DNA from: Casuarius casuarius
Taxonomy: Eukaryota; Chordata; Aves; Casuariiformes; Casuariidae
Assembly: GCA_003342895.1 (NCBI GenBank)
Contig: PTFA01000024.1
Location: 7,252,580-7,316,579 of the forward strand
DNA length: 64,000 bases
Direction: 5' to 3'
Part shown: piece by piece, positions 54,601 through 62,343 of the stretch
Layout: each line of letters opens with the position of its first letter
Numbering within the stretch: the stretch's first letter is position 1
Position numbers and translations under genes: made by a program
Notes under the pieces: generated by a model
What the model was told of the DNA's origin: nothing
The model's input: the letters and a program-made list of their open reading frames with translations, nothing else
Database searches by the model: none

Positions 54601-57600
54601 AACATTCATTAACACACTTGATTTAGTCAGCTGAAGAACTAGACTTCTCTTGCTTCTTATTAGCTCTTTCCACTCAACCCTTCTTGTCTCCTGCACAAAC
54701 ACTGTCCAATCTGAAGTCATTGTTTGAAGAAAAAAAAAAAAAAAGGCACAGAAATATTTGTTTAGTTTTACATGTAAAATTAGGGACATACCTAATTACT
54801 TTGTTGGATCTGGATTGTGGGTTGGTCTTTTTGTAATTATTCAAGCATAGCTTCCTACTAAAAATCCTCAGTCTCACAGGGGTTTTAGCAACACGACTCT
54901 GCTGAAGTAAAACCATCCTTTTTAAGTTTAGACAACTTATCAGATGCCATCGTTCTTTGACCAACCAGCTCTTCTGACCAGCTCTGTCTTACCTATTTTG
55001 CAGAACGTTTGTGCTTATGTCTTCATGCCATTCTCCTTCATGATGGGGGTAGACTGGGAGGACAGTTTTGTTGTCGGTGGACTTCTAGGTTACAAAACTT
55101 TCTTCAATGAATTTGTGGCTTATGAGCGCCTCTCAAAACTGATTCACAACCGAGAAAAGGGCGGGAGCATGTACATTAATGGTGTGAAACAATATATGAC
55201 TGTAAGTAACATTTTCTATTCTACTGATTTATTGGGTCTAATTCTTTTCTACTGGGACTCAACTTATTTTTAATACGGGCACAGTGGGATAAATTTGGCA
55301 TACTATTTTGAAGTGTATTTTTCAGCAGCAGTCTCTAATTATTAAAACGCATCCCATCTTTGTGACGCTGCCATGACTGTCATCACACTAGGTATCTCAA
55401 AAGTAGCAAAAAAAATCGTGCGTAGCCTTTGGAAAGCGGAATCCTGGGGAACAGTCAGCATCCCACAGGACATGGCATTTGGTCTCCAGACCAAAGCAAT
55501 GTCTCTAAGATGAGTTTCTCCTCACCCCATTTTTTGCTACCACTTCCTTATGAGATACTCTCTTGGGAAAATCCTGGGCAAGACCTGCAGAAGCCTCCAG
55601 CCCGCAGAGGTTTACCCAAGCATTAAGCTCCAGGAGAGACATCAAGGAAGCTTTAGCTGATGGAATTTAAGATATTACTGACACTTCCTTGTCCATGGCA
55701 AACCTCTGCCAGAGGCCACTATCCCTGTGCAGAGAGTGGTAACACAAGACATGTGGCTGCACCTCCTCTGCCACACTGCAAGTCCAACTAGTGCGCTTCA
55801 ATTACAGTGGGTGCATCTCTCATCCACACTTCCACCCAGATTTGCCCTACAGGGTAACAGTTCCTACTACAAATCACTGAGGAAGAAACCCAGAGGATCT
55901 CAGCACAAAGCATCCTAGGTGCATGCACAAGGGCCCCTAGCTGGGAAGCGTCCTTTTCTATGGCATTTCATCTTCACCCTTCCTGGTGTGATGCTGCAGA
56001 TAACCACTTAATAGACATAACTGAGAACTCAAGTCCCTGACCACTTGCATTCCTTAGTACCAGAACATATTTCACAACTGGAGATACAGAGCCAGATAGC
56101 CTGATCAAATACTTACACTCTTGCCCGAGAATCCATTACCAGTGTTGCTGGCAATAGGACCCTGGGCTGGGTGGGCCTTTGCTCTGTCCTCTACTGTCAT
56201 GCTATGTTCTACAAGGGGGATATGGCTCTAAACTCCTAAATGAATGCTTAGATTTTTTTAAATCTGGAAGTCAGTCTTTAAAATTCAGATCTCACCACCT
56301 ATATTTCACCTTTCTCAATTTTTTAGTGAGATGTAGCATAGGACTTCTGTCTTCCTTGTTAGTACCTACAAAGAGCCAAATTAACCTTCCACAGTAACAA
56401 GCTCTAAGATGAAAAAATAATTTTGATTCATAACACTCATGTAAAAATTGCCCAGTAACAAATTTAATTATGGCAGGACAGCTCAGCTGAAAGTACGCTT
56501 GGCCTCCACTTTTAATTTCTGTTCAGCTTCAGAGCTCTGTAATACATCTGGGCACAGATATTTGGTCAGAGAGAGTGAACAAGCGGTCTTCTGAATTGCC
56601 TCACCTGAGTCAGTAATAACAAGGCTTCCTGTTTTCTGAGCTGGGAGAACACAAGTGAAAGCAGGGAAATCACAGCACACAAAGCCTTTTCTAGGAAAAG
56701 CAGATAGAGTGGGTACTTGAAAAGCATTTTCCTGTGTATGTGCAGAGTGATTGAAAATACTTACAAATTGGTTTTCATAAAACAGGAATGGAAACAGAGA
56801 AACCTTTAATAAACAGGAAACCTACCAGAACACCCGCTCAGCAGTCTTCAGCTTGGGCTTAAAATACTGTAAATAAGACCCCAGAGCTGCCAGGGGGAAA
56901 AAAATCCATTTGAAAGAGATGCTGCTTCCTTTCCCAAAATGTGTGAACTAAGTTTGTTTCATCAAGGCGCATAGCCTGGTTTCACCCAAAGCCATCCCGT
57001 ACCCTCTAAGGGGTCTCTCCATGGAGGGAGATGGGAGGCAACCCACCCTTGTCTCTGCTCTGAGGTCCAGCATGGGCCAGCACTGTCCAGGAGAAGGTGG
57101 CTGAAGTCAGGAAAGAAGTAAACTGCTTGCAGGACTCTGATGGGGCTTCCAAAATCGTAATACCGCTCTGCCTGTCTCCACAGCAAGCGCTCTCTAGGGC
57201 GCCCGGTTCCCTTCGCTCCCTCTGTGCACAGGGTGGAGCATCCTTGGAGCAGCTGGGCATATGGAGCCCTCTGTTTATTCAGGGACAAAGAAATCAGGGA
57301 TATATACAAAAACTTGAGTTTCCAACACAGCGTTATAGAGGCAGGACAACTAAGAACAACAAGTTCAGCTAAAGCTTTCTGACTAATACCCTCAAAAATC
57401 AGCAGCTAAATTGACACCAGGAAGACAAAATTATTTTTATCTGTAATTACTAATATTTAATTCAATCAGGCACAGCAATATACATAATCAATACCACAAA
57501 CATATGGTTTATGAGTCCTCACCCGCACTGAGTATTAAAACCTCCATGTTTTCAGAATGAGAACAAGACTAAAGGCTTTGCTCAAAGCCATGTACACAGG

Positions 57601-60600
57601 CAGCACCGAAGCAAAAAGAAGTGACTTCCATACTCCAAGCATAGCATTGGGCCACAGTGCTATTTTTTCACACCTCTAAGTCAGCATGAGATATCTCGAG
57701 CCGCTGAACAACTGAGTCGACCACTACCTGCCCGTGTGTCTGTTTTTCAGGTTCGCTCTGAAACCATTGCCACCTATGCCCTTTGCGGCTTCGCCAACTT
57801 CGGCTCCCTGGGACTGGTTATAGGAGGCCTGAGTAAGAACGTCTTTCCTTACAATTTATTTGGCAAGCAAAAGCAAAGCAAAGACCCAAGGGGACACGTT
57901 GCGGGTGAAGCTTAGCAGCATTAGGGGTGAGGAGCTGCTCCTCCGAGGTCCAGGACCTGCCACGTGGGAGGGCTCCCGCGGCACGTGCTTGGGGGGCAAG
58001 AGGGGCTGAGGGGAAGGTATGGGATGAGCCAGGCCAACTAGCCGACCAAGCAACAGCCCCCTCTGACTTTGGGGTAAGCCAACTGTCTCAACGGCCTGCT
58101 CGTCTGAGGGAGACAACTGGCCATCTGCTCCAAGAATGCCACATATAAGAACATTTTAAAATAGACTTCTCAGGTCTCTGGGGAAGCGAAGCCATGAAAA
58201 AGTCACCAGGGATCCCCACCTGAGGACCCACTGCTGGACCCTTCCTTGTGGAGCCCGCAGCGGGGCAGCGCAGAGGAGGGGGACCAGCCGTGGGGCCACC
58301 AGGCCTGGCCCTGGCGCTGCACCCAGGGTCTCGCGCCCGGCAGAAAGAACCAACGTCAGCATTAGGCAGCCAAACATCCCATAGAAAGATGTCACATTTT
58401 CTTTCCTTGCTTTGCCCAGTTAGGACCACAGGTTGGGACTTCTTGTGCTGTGGGAGAGTCAGCAGGTTAACCTTCTGTATGTCTATATGTATTTATATTC
58501 TCCACACGCTTTAATTTTCTTCCTAGCAAGCATCACTCCATCCAAAAGAAAGGAAATCGCCGGTGGTGCTTTCAGAGCAATGATTGCCGGGACTGTTGCC
58601 TGTTTCATGACCGCCTGCATCGCAGGTACCCTGTATAAATTTAGTGTATCTTGCAGTGAGTGACCACAGGGTGGCAGTGCATCGGTACCATAACTGCTGC
58701 TGGGCAGTTCCCGTCATTTAAACGCCAGTCTTTTGGGGTTTGGCACGATTTAGAGCCGACATTCAATGAAAAGTTGCTGCAAACTAGAATATTAAATGAT
58801 TTGTCTTATTTCTTCTTCTATATCTAAGTATCGACACTGCATTCTGTTAGCCTATGTATAATCACTGACTCATGAACAAAGAGATAATTGCAAGTTATAG
58901 ATGAGTTACAATCCCTCCTCCGTGCCGCCGGCTATGGAAATACAGAACTAATTATAGAGCAGAAAGGGAGAATGGGATGAAAGGAGGATGCAAGAGAGGA
59001 GTGCGACGGAGTGAGGGGAAGCTAACACTTTTCTGTCTTAATGTTAAATGGATGCTTTGGGCCGATAACCTTCCTGCAGCGGGGCAAATCTGCATTTAAG
59101 CTAATGGAAGAGCACCAGGGTGGGATTCAGCAGAGGCTCCTTATTTTCAAAGCTGCACCTGCAAGTTGAGTAAAAAAATCACTGTGAAACAACCACGTTT
59201 GGGAGAAAATAAAAAATAATATTAGTCATTCAACTGATTAATTAATTGACCAGATATGATTCAGCAGCAATTTTTTCCCCCAGTATCTAATGATCCCTTT
59301 CCCAGCTTTCTTTTCAGGACATGTGACATCCAGAATGGGCACAACAAAACTCAAAGCACTGATATTCCTTCCATGAAGAACGATCTTGGTGTTTTATTTA
59401 GCTGTAGTGTATCCATATCAACCCGAGCTTCTCTAGCCCTTCATGTTCAACCAAACCTCATACATGTAGAGGATAAGCCCACTCTATTTTCTGAAAGCTA
59501 TAAAACTGGTACACTTCACCTTTTATGAGTCTCATAGCCCTCATTAAGATTTTAATACAAAATACTATCCTGTATAATCGAGGCATTAGGAAGTCTTACT
59601 AAAATGTGTCACTTGAAAACCCTGGCCCTAAGAACTGTGAACAGCCATTGGCAAATCTTTAAAAACAATAAAATCTGCTGTGGAAAGAAAATTATATTCC
59701 ACCCACTCCTGCCATGGCAAATGCCCAGCAGAAGGTATAAGAGCCAAGTAATTTCTACTGCCCCATTTTACAGTAAGAACATAATAAATATGTGGCCAAG
59801 CTCTGCAACACTAAATACAATAAGGAGCTGTCATTTTCATATTTTTGTGACTCCATTCCTATAATGAAAGCTGATGTTACTATTTACAGGACATTTGAAG
59901 AACACAAACAAAATAAGATAAACCATCACTGTTCCTGTTAAAAAAGTAAAATAAAATAAGGTCAGGTCCTGCATTTACTTGCACTGTTATAAATGTGACA
60001 TAGCTCCATTTTAGTTAATGAAGGCAGACTGATTCCCAGGCAGTGAGAAATGCATTAGCATACCTTTTTAGAAGCATTAGGAGGGGCAGAAAAACAAAAT
60101 GTTCCAAGTGTAATAGGAACCAGAGTTTATTTCTAAAGATGAAAAAAAAAGGTGTCTGATCACTCCTTAATCCAGTTCTATAAAATGATTCAGGTTAAAA
60201 AAAAATACAATTTGTGGGCTTTTATCTTGCATCATTTTACAGAACCATCTCTGAGAGGGCTCAGGTAACATCCTCATCCCTATCAGCCAGGACGCTTCAT
60301 TCGAGGGTGCCCCAGTAACTGACATCCCCCAGTCTTATCAACTTTTTCATTACTGATCAGCAAAATTGTATTTGCTTCACAGGAATGCTGTCTGTCCCTG
60401 GTGTGGAGGTTCCCTGCCACATTTTATTAGGCAATGCCTTCAGCTCAACAAATTTCCCGGCCAACAGCACAGCGCTAGTTGAATGTTGCCAGGAAGTCTT
60501 CTCCAGGTACGTCTTCTCCAGGTACCGAGGAGCTCTCTATCCTTTGTCAGCGTAATTTGGGGAGCTCAGATATTCTCCAACAGCCTGCTTTTATTTTTTT

Positions 60601-62343
60601 CAATACAGCTTTTTTTCCCAGGTGCTTGCTCCCCATGAACTTGCCCCTTTTTCAAGAAACAAACATTTGAAAGCCATTTGAAGTGGGTTTTTTTCTATAG
60701 CATTTCTCTGTTACACGCAAAACACAAATAGAGTCAACAGAGAAATCAAAACATTTTTATCCAAACCTGAGCTTTTCAAAAGGTTAAAGATAGTTGTATT
60801 CAGTGGTCTAGTTCAGGCTCATCTCGAATACTTAAAAAGAAATTCAAATATTTGAAGTAGCATAATACTAGCACAGTATCTGAGCATAATTCTAGTTGAA
60901 AAAAGACAGGAGCTTTTCCTTCTGCAGTCTATGAATCTGGCTGAAGATAATAATAATGATGACTTATTAATAGATAATATTAACAATGATTATACATATT
61001 TGAGATAGGAAAATGTTCTGAGGTAAATTATTTTTAATAATCCTCTATCTAAGGTCTATGGAGAATAAAGGAAGAATGATATTAAATAAGGAATATACTA
61101 AGTCATACTTAAGACTATGCACAAAGAAGGAAAAGTCTATTTATTTAGATTATGGCAAATGCTCTTTAAATCTGCCCTAACGTGCTTTTGCTCACTTTCA
61201 CAACTAATTATTTTAGAAATAAAGACTCTAATTCATCTCTTTTCCATCCCATTGAAAATCAAGGAACTTCAGCCTCTTTCCAAATTTCTTTGACAAAAGA
61301 CAATGCTCTAAGATTAAGCATTTGTCTACAAGAGAAACGTATAATGTAAACGTAACAGCAATGTTGCTGTAATCCAACCTGCAGGAATTCTCTTGAGAAG
61401 ATCCTCAAATGGGTTACATTTTCAGAATTCTATGAATTATGCTGGATCTGGTCTTAGGTCCTCTTGGTTTAACTAACGCAAGGCATTTGTGTTTATAGTA
61501 GAGAGATATCTCATTAGATTAGCTCAGTACCAGGACTTGTGGCAGCTGGAAATTCCTTCTGATGTGTAACTCCTCGTAATAGGAATCGAAATTACAATTC
61601 TAACCTCAGTTGCTTTTTCCCCCCACTAAATTATTCTTTTGAGACATATATATCTTCCTTGCATGCCTCAGTATAAAAAGTAGCCTTGAACATGGACATG
61701 CACAAGTGTATGCATATTACCGCAAAGAAACTCCTGCTGTTATGACTTGATGTTCTGAGTTTATCATAACTCTGAACCAGTGTCACTAACTTTTGGGCAG
61801 AGCAAAAATCATCTGAGATATTGGGTATGTTCCTTCATTCAGATTTTCTCTTCACTCCAACTTTGGCTCATCACAATAATTTTAACTCTACCACATTGCA
61901 TGCTTGGTTTTCACCAGAATCAATGCTGAACAAATGCACTGAAGATACAAATATCTTGAACAGTGGAATGAAACTCTCAGTCATTTCAGTTATCAAGGAA
62001 GATATACTTGATGCACAAAGACTTTATACAGAAAACTGGGCACAAACCCAATAAAACCAGACCATCTGGACACTGCACATGGCCAGTGTTCAGGATGGTC
62101 TGGTTCAGTTTCATTTCTCATGTGATAATTTAATACATTTTAAAGTCTCGTGGGAAAAAATGTGTGTGTGCGTGCATATATATGTATATTCCCCTACGAG
62201 AAAAAAGTAAATCTGATTTTTTCTTTCCCTCTTTCCCCAGCGTAAATGAGTCGAAACCAATCTTCTCTGGAGGAAACTATAGCCTAAGCTCCTGGAAAGG
62301 ATGTTGTCAAATACTGGACCTACCTGCTTCTCATTGCAGTTGA
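21631..62343 (+). CDS. SLC28A3: Concentrative nucleoside transporter 3 (CNT3), complete coding region in 18 exons
   Basis: CNT3 is a plasma-membrane homotrimeric symporter that drives purine and pyrimidine nucleosides into the cell with the sodium (and proton) gradient. Joined coding segments: 21631-21687, 29382-29483, 34119-34201, 36261-36352, 37847-38036, 40242-40386, 42052-42165, 43629-43706, 49500-49580, 50595-50675, 51024-51149, 52244-52374, 53220-53388, 55004-55201, 57751-57832, 58527-58625, 60383-60506, 62241-62343. The sum is 2055 nt, 684 residues plus stop. All introns are GT-AG and phases agree. Visible marks are an acidic cytoplasmic N terminus, helices near 103-123, 128-148, 175-193 and 202-219, GNIFVGQTES (335-344), the CNT signature [12 protein letters not shown] (512-523, with E519), [10 protein letters not shown] (559-568, with N565 and S568), C602, and extracellular C-terminal sequons at N637, N653 and N663. 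The G-Q-T-E-S form fits CNT3 rather than CNT1 or CNT2. No frameshift or internal stop was seen. Confidence 0.97.
21697..21757 (+). repeat. (CTTT)n / poly(T) pyrimidine tract at the start of intron 1
   Basis: Sixty-one bases made only of C and T, beginning 10 nt after exon 1. It grades from CTTT units into a T-run. Besides being a microsatellite, a U-rich tract just downstream of a 5' splice site is the kind of sequence bound by TIA-1, which helps U1 snRNP recognise donors. Confidence 0.8.
22384..22450 (+). mobile_element. Decayed tRNA-derived SINE-like relic
   Basis: CTGCTGGTTAGGGAA resembles a tRNA D-arm / A box. About 30 nt later GTAGGGTCAAGTCCCTAC gives a 6-bp stem and loop close to the B box consensus GGTTCRANTCC, missing one loop T. 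A second D-arm-like string (CCAGTGGTTAGGCC) lies near 22525, and a reverse T-arm-like string (CAATTTGAACTTGGGCC) near 22592. This fits an old amniote tRNA-derived SINE family rather than a working tRNA: there is no acceptor stem pairing that I can see. The family name is not assigned. Confidence 0.4.
27705..27780 (+). mobile_element. 3' terminal fragment of a CR1 LINE
   Basis: TTGGGCCAGATGACTTCTAG, then AGGTCCCTTCCAACATAAG, then ATTCTGTG/CTTCTATT match the conserved CR1 3' end and its terminal 8-bp ATTCTRTG-type repeat. Only the 3' tail is visible; no reverse transcriptase frame remains. CR1 is the dominant avian and reptilian LINE and is typically 5'-truncated, which supports a bird genome. 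Confidence 0.8.
29382..29483 (+). CDS. SLC28A3: SLC28A3 coding exon 2 (residues 20-53)
   Basis: Encodes an acidic, Asn/Gln-rich part of the cytoplasmic N terminus starting [11 protein letters not shown] and ending KTVHTNQ. The human counterpart starts NEEN and ends HTNTKQ, so the exon is diverged but alignable. Length 102 nt, phase 0 at both ends. Donor GTGAGT. Confidence 0.9.
29484..34118 (+). other. SLC28A3: SLC28A3 intron 2 (4.6 kb)
   Basis: Mostly AT-rich. An unrecognised 142-codon open frame at 30561-30989 contains a poly(A) run and looks like chance. The last 220 bp before exon 3 are unusually CpG-dense. The acceptor is TTTTCCAG. Confidence 0.9.
33903..34052. promoter_or_regulatory. 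SLC28A3: CpG-dense patch just upstream of exon 3
   Basis: About 15 CpGs in 150 bp, including GCCGGGCGCGCGGCG, ending some 67 bp before exon 3, in an otherwise CpG-poor intron. It could be an internal promoter or a methylation-sensitive element. No TATA box or initiator was recognised. Neither of exons 3 and 4 contains a methionine codon, so a transcript starting here would need an upstream ATG within this patch or a much shorter protein. Confidence 0.35.
34119..34201 (+). CDS. SLC28A3: SLC28A3 coding exon 3 (residues 54-80 and part of 81)
   Basis: Encodes the acidic stretch [14 protein letters not shown]...DEEQPHIKG before the first helix. It ends in phase 2 (GG, completed by G of exon 4). 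Donor GTAATG. The acceptor reads CAGGAG, a NAGNAG arrangement; use of the second AG would drop one glutamate, but a GAG acceptor is usually weak. The methionine at human position 70 has no counterpart here. Confidence 0.93.
34202..36260 (+). other. SLC28A3: SLC28A3 intron 3 (2.1 kb)
   Basis: AT-rich, no recognised repeat or gene. Acceptor is TTTTCCTAG. Confidence 0.9.
36261..36352 (+). CDS. SLC28A3: SLC28A3 coding exon 4 (residues 82-111)
   Basis: Encodes [20 protein letters not shown] and the start of transmembrane helix 1 (about 103 onward). It matches human CNT3 in register (C-x-E-x-x-Y-D-x-V-C-x-F-C). Ends in phase 1, donor GTACAG. Confidence 0.95.
36353..37846 (+). other. SLC28A3: SLC28A3 intron 4 (1.5 kb)
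   Basis: Non-coding, AT-rich, nothing recognised. Acceptor GTGACAG after a T-run. Confidence 0.9.
37847..38036 (+). CDS. SLC28A3: SLC28A3 coding exon 5 (residues 112-174)
   Basis: Encodes the rest of helix 1, the short LNFQRAL link, helix 2 (about 128-148, ending [11 protein letters not shown]) and the amphipathic linker up to WFWLKW. LNFxRAL, WDxLxAKYE and WFWLKW are shared with human CNT3. The final codon TGG is split after TG; the apparent TAA that follows lies in the intron. Donor GTAAAT. Confidence 0.96.
38037..40241 (+). other. SLC28A3: SLC28A3 intron 5 (2.2 kb)
   Basis: Non-coding. An A-rich stretch lies near 40168-40187. A CR1-like string near 38830-38860 was too weak to call. Acceptor TTTTTCCACAG. 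Confidence 0.9.
40242..40386 (+). CDS. SLC28A3: SLC28A3 coding exon 6 (residues 175-223)
   Basis: Encodes helix 3 ([20 protein letters not shown]) and helix 4 ([19 protein letters not shown]). FDTAK and SFGGLxMY are typical CNT3 strings. Donor GTGAGT, phase 0. The V in MYV and the FSKYPAR end correspond one-to-one with the human exon. Confidence 0.96.
40387..42051 (+). other. SLC28A3: SLC28A3 intron 6 (1.7 kb)
   Basis: Non-coding, no repeat recognised. Acceptor TATCTGTCTAG. Confidence 0.9.
42052..42165 (+). CDS. SLC28A3: SLC28A3 coding exon 7 (residues 224-261)
   Basis: Encodes [20 protein letters not shown] and then [14 protein letters not shown], the start of the conserved CNT transport core. 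WRPV, GxGLQFxLGLLxLRT and FxWLG are family hallmarks. Phase 0 at both ends, donor GTAAGA. Confidence 0.97.
42166..43628 (+). other. SLC28A3: SLC28A3 intron 7 (1.5 kb)
   Basis: Non-coding and carries a diverged tandem duplication at 43081-43371. Acceptor CTTTCTGCCTCTAG. Confidence 0.9.
43081..43371 (+). repeat. Diverged tandem duplication, period about 147 bp
   Basis: Unit A (about 43081-43222) and unit B (about 43228-43371) align along their whole length. Both begin CTTTTC(C)ACAACTC and share CATTAG/TATTAG, GAGCNNAGAAATGCA, and the end CTTCTTTT(C)AG-(G)CTAG-TTTTGG. Identity is roughly three quarters by eye, so it is old. A shorter related piece (CCCTTTTTCTAGCTCTGTG) precedes unit A near 43048. 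No coding content. Confidence 0.75.
43629..43706 (+). CDS. SLC28A3: SLC28A3 coding exon 8 (residues 262-287)
   Basis: Encodes [20 protein letters not shown] then HFFAFK. LEYxDAGAxFVFGEKYxDHFFAFK is nearly identical to human CNT3. It corresponds to the loop and interfacial region after the first core helix. Donor GTAAGG, phase 0. Confidence 0.97.
43707..49499 (+). other. SLC28A3: SLC28A3 intron 8 (5.8 kb)
   Basis: Non-coding. It contains GC-richer blocks at about 45280-45460 and 46970-47300 that give overlapping proline/serine- and glycine-rich open frames on both strands (up to 172 codons on the minus strand), none with a recognisable protein family. A C-rich run lies near 47434-47448. Acceptor TTTTCAAATCAG. 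Confidence 0.88.
49500..49580 (+). CDS. SLC28A3: SLC28A3 coding exon 9 (residues 288-314)
   Basis: Encodes [20 protein letters not shown] then MQWLIGK, a core membrane helix. [16 protein letters not shown] is almost invariant in CNT3. Donor GTACTG, phase 0. Confidence 0.97.
49581..50594 (+). other. SLC28A3: SLC28A3 intron 9 (1.0 kb)
   Basis: Non-coding and contains the unresolved base at 50455. No repeat recognised. Acceptor CATTTTAG. Confidence 0.9.
50455..50455. other. Ambiguous base (N) in intron 9
   Basis: A single unresolved base inside an intron, with no effect on the coding sequence. Confidence 0.95.
50595..50675 (+). CDS. SLC28A3: SLC28A3 coding exon 10 (residues 315-341)
   Basis: Encodes [20 protein letters not shown] then GNIFVGQ. 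This is the first re-entrant hairpin of the transport core (HP1), which with exon 11 makes the GQTE nucleoside-binding motif. G340 and Q341 are the CNT3 pair; CNT1 and CNT2 carry other residues here, so the exon supports broad purine and pyrimidine selectivity. Human has MLVTTGSSPIES where this protein has [12 protein letters not shown]. Donor GTGAGT. Confidence 0.97.
50676..51023 (+). other. SLC28A3: SLC28A3 intron 10 (0.35 kb)
   Basis: The shortest intron of the gene; nothing recognised in it. Acceptor TTTTTTACTTCCAG. Confidence 0.9.
51024..51149 (+). CDS. SLC28A3: SLC28A3 coding exon 11 (residues 342-383)
   Basis: Encodes [20 protein letters not shown] then [20 protein letters not shown] and FG. 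T342, E343 and S344 complete the GQTES site; E343 corresponds to human E343, a residue known to contact nucleoside and affect cation coupling. Strongly conserved throughout. Donor GTAAGA, phase 0. Confidence 0.98.
51150..52243 (+). other. SLC28A3: SLC28A3 intron 11 (1.1 kb)
   Basis: Non-coding, nothing recognised. Acceptor GGATTTCTAG. Confidence 0.9.
52244..52374 (+). CDS. SLC28A3: SLC28A3 coding exon 12 (residues 384-426)
   Basis: Encodes [31 protein letters not shown] and [28 protein letters not shown] and LFWPETEKP are CNT family strings. Ends in phase 2 (AG), completed to serine 427 by exon 13. Donor GTAATT. Confidence 0.97.
52375..53219 (+). other. SLC28A3: SLC28A3 intron 12 (0.85 kb)
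   Basis: Non-coding. An antisense 130-codon open frame at 52505-52897 is unrecognised and judged chance. The acceptor CTGACCAAG is the weakest-looking of the gene (AAG rather than CAG/TAG), but the reading frame and homology fix it. Confidence 0.88.
53220..53388 (+). CDS. SLC28A3: SLC28A3 coding exon 13 (residues 427-483)
   Basis: Encodes [40 protein letters not shown] and [16 protein letters not shown]. LLEAAx[19 protein letters not shown] is a CNT core region containing a membrane helix. Phase 0 at the 3' end, donor GTATGG. Confidence 0.97.
53389..55003 (+). other. SLC28A3: SLC28A3 intron 13 (1.6 kb)
   Basis: Non-coding and contains the T13G12 run at 54305-54329 and an A-run near 54730-54744. 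Acceptor CTATTTTGCAG. Confidence 0.9.
54305..54329 (+). repeat. T13-G12 double mononucleotide run
   Basis: Thirteen T followed directly by twelve G in intron 13. An unusual compound homopolymer likely to vary in length and be error-prone in sequencing. Confidence 0.85.
55004..55201 (+). CDS. SLC28A3: SLC28A3 coding exon 14 (residues 484-549)
   Basis: The longest coding exon. Encodes [40 protein letters not shown] and [14 protein letters not shown]...KQYMT. It contains the CNT family signature (G/A)-x-K-x3-N-E-F-V-A-(Y/M/F) as [13 protein letters not shown]519 matches human E519, a binding-site acidic residue in the second re-entrant hairpin. GG replaces the human AR just before LLGYK. Donor GTAAGT. 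Confidence 0.98.
55202..57750 (+). other. SLC28A3: SLC28A3 intron 14 (2.5 kb)
   Basis: Non-coding. Overlapping open frames on both strands at about 56960-57370 are unrecognised. Acceptor TGTTTTTCAG. Confidence 0.9.
57751..57832 (+). CDS. SLC28A3: SLC28A3 coding exon 15 (residues 550-576)
   Basis: Encodes [20 protein letters not shown] then GLVIGGL. N565 and S568 of [10 protein letters not shown] align with human N565 and S568, ribose-contacting residues in the CNT family. Human has ANIGS where this protein has ANFGS. Ends in phase 1, donor GTAAGA. Confidence 0.98.
57833..58526 (+). other. SLC28A3: SLC28A3 intron 15 (0.7 kb)
   Basis: Non-coding but clearly GC-richer than the other introns, with CpGs clustered at about 57960-57985 and 58245-58350. 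Open frames here are by-products of that composition. Acceptor TTCTTCCTAG. Confidence 0.88.
58527..58625 (+). CDS. SLC28A3: SLC28A3 coding exon 16 (residues 577-609)
   Basis: Encodes [20 protein letters not shown] then [12 protein letters not shown], the last core helix. C602 falls at the position of human C602, where an arginine variant alters sodium stoichiometry. [33 protein letters not shown] is shared with human. Ends in phase 1, donor GTACCC. Confidence 0.97.
58626..60382 (+). other. SLC28A3: SLC28A3 intron 16 (1.8 kb)
   Basis: AT-rich, non-coding, nothing recognised. Acceptor TTTGCTTCACAG. Confidence 0.9.
60383..60506 (+). CDS. SLC28A3: SLC28A3 coding exon 17 (residues 610-650), with duplicated donor
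   Basis: Encodes the extracellular C-terminal part [40 protein letters not shown], with a glycosylation sequon at N637. The donor at 60507 (CCAG|GTACGT) has G at +5 and was chosen. A second donor 15 nt downstream at 60522 (CCAG|GTACCG) arises from a tandem duplication, keeps the frame, and would add R-Y-V-F-S (689-residue isoform). Confidence 0.92.
60496..60525 (+). repeat. SLC28A3: 15-bp tandem duplication spanning a splice donor
   Basis: GTCTTCTCCAGGTAC occurs twice in direct succession, the first copy straddling the exon 17 / intron 17 boundary. Each copy carries its own CCAG|GT donor. Confidence 0.95.
60507..62240 (+). other. SLC28A3: SLC28A3 intron 17 (1.7 kb)
   Basis: AT-rich, non-coding. 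A short TG/CA-type and AT-alternating tract (TGTGTGTGCGTGCATATATA) lies near 62161-62182, shortly before the acceptor CTTTCCCCAG. Confidence 0.9.
62241..62343 (+). CDS. SLC28A3: SLC28A3 coding exon 18 (residues 651-684) and stop
   Basis: Encodes [20 protein letters not shown] then [13 protein letters not shown] and TGA. GGNxSLxSxKGCC matches the human tail. Sequons at N653 and N663 lie in the extracellular C terminus; the human protein is glycosylated at comparable sites. The tail is several residues shorter than in human, which accounts for most of the length difference. Confidence 0.95.
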
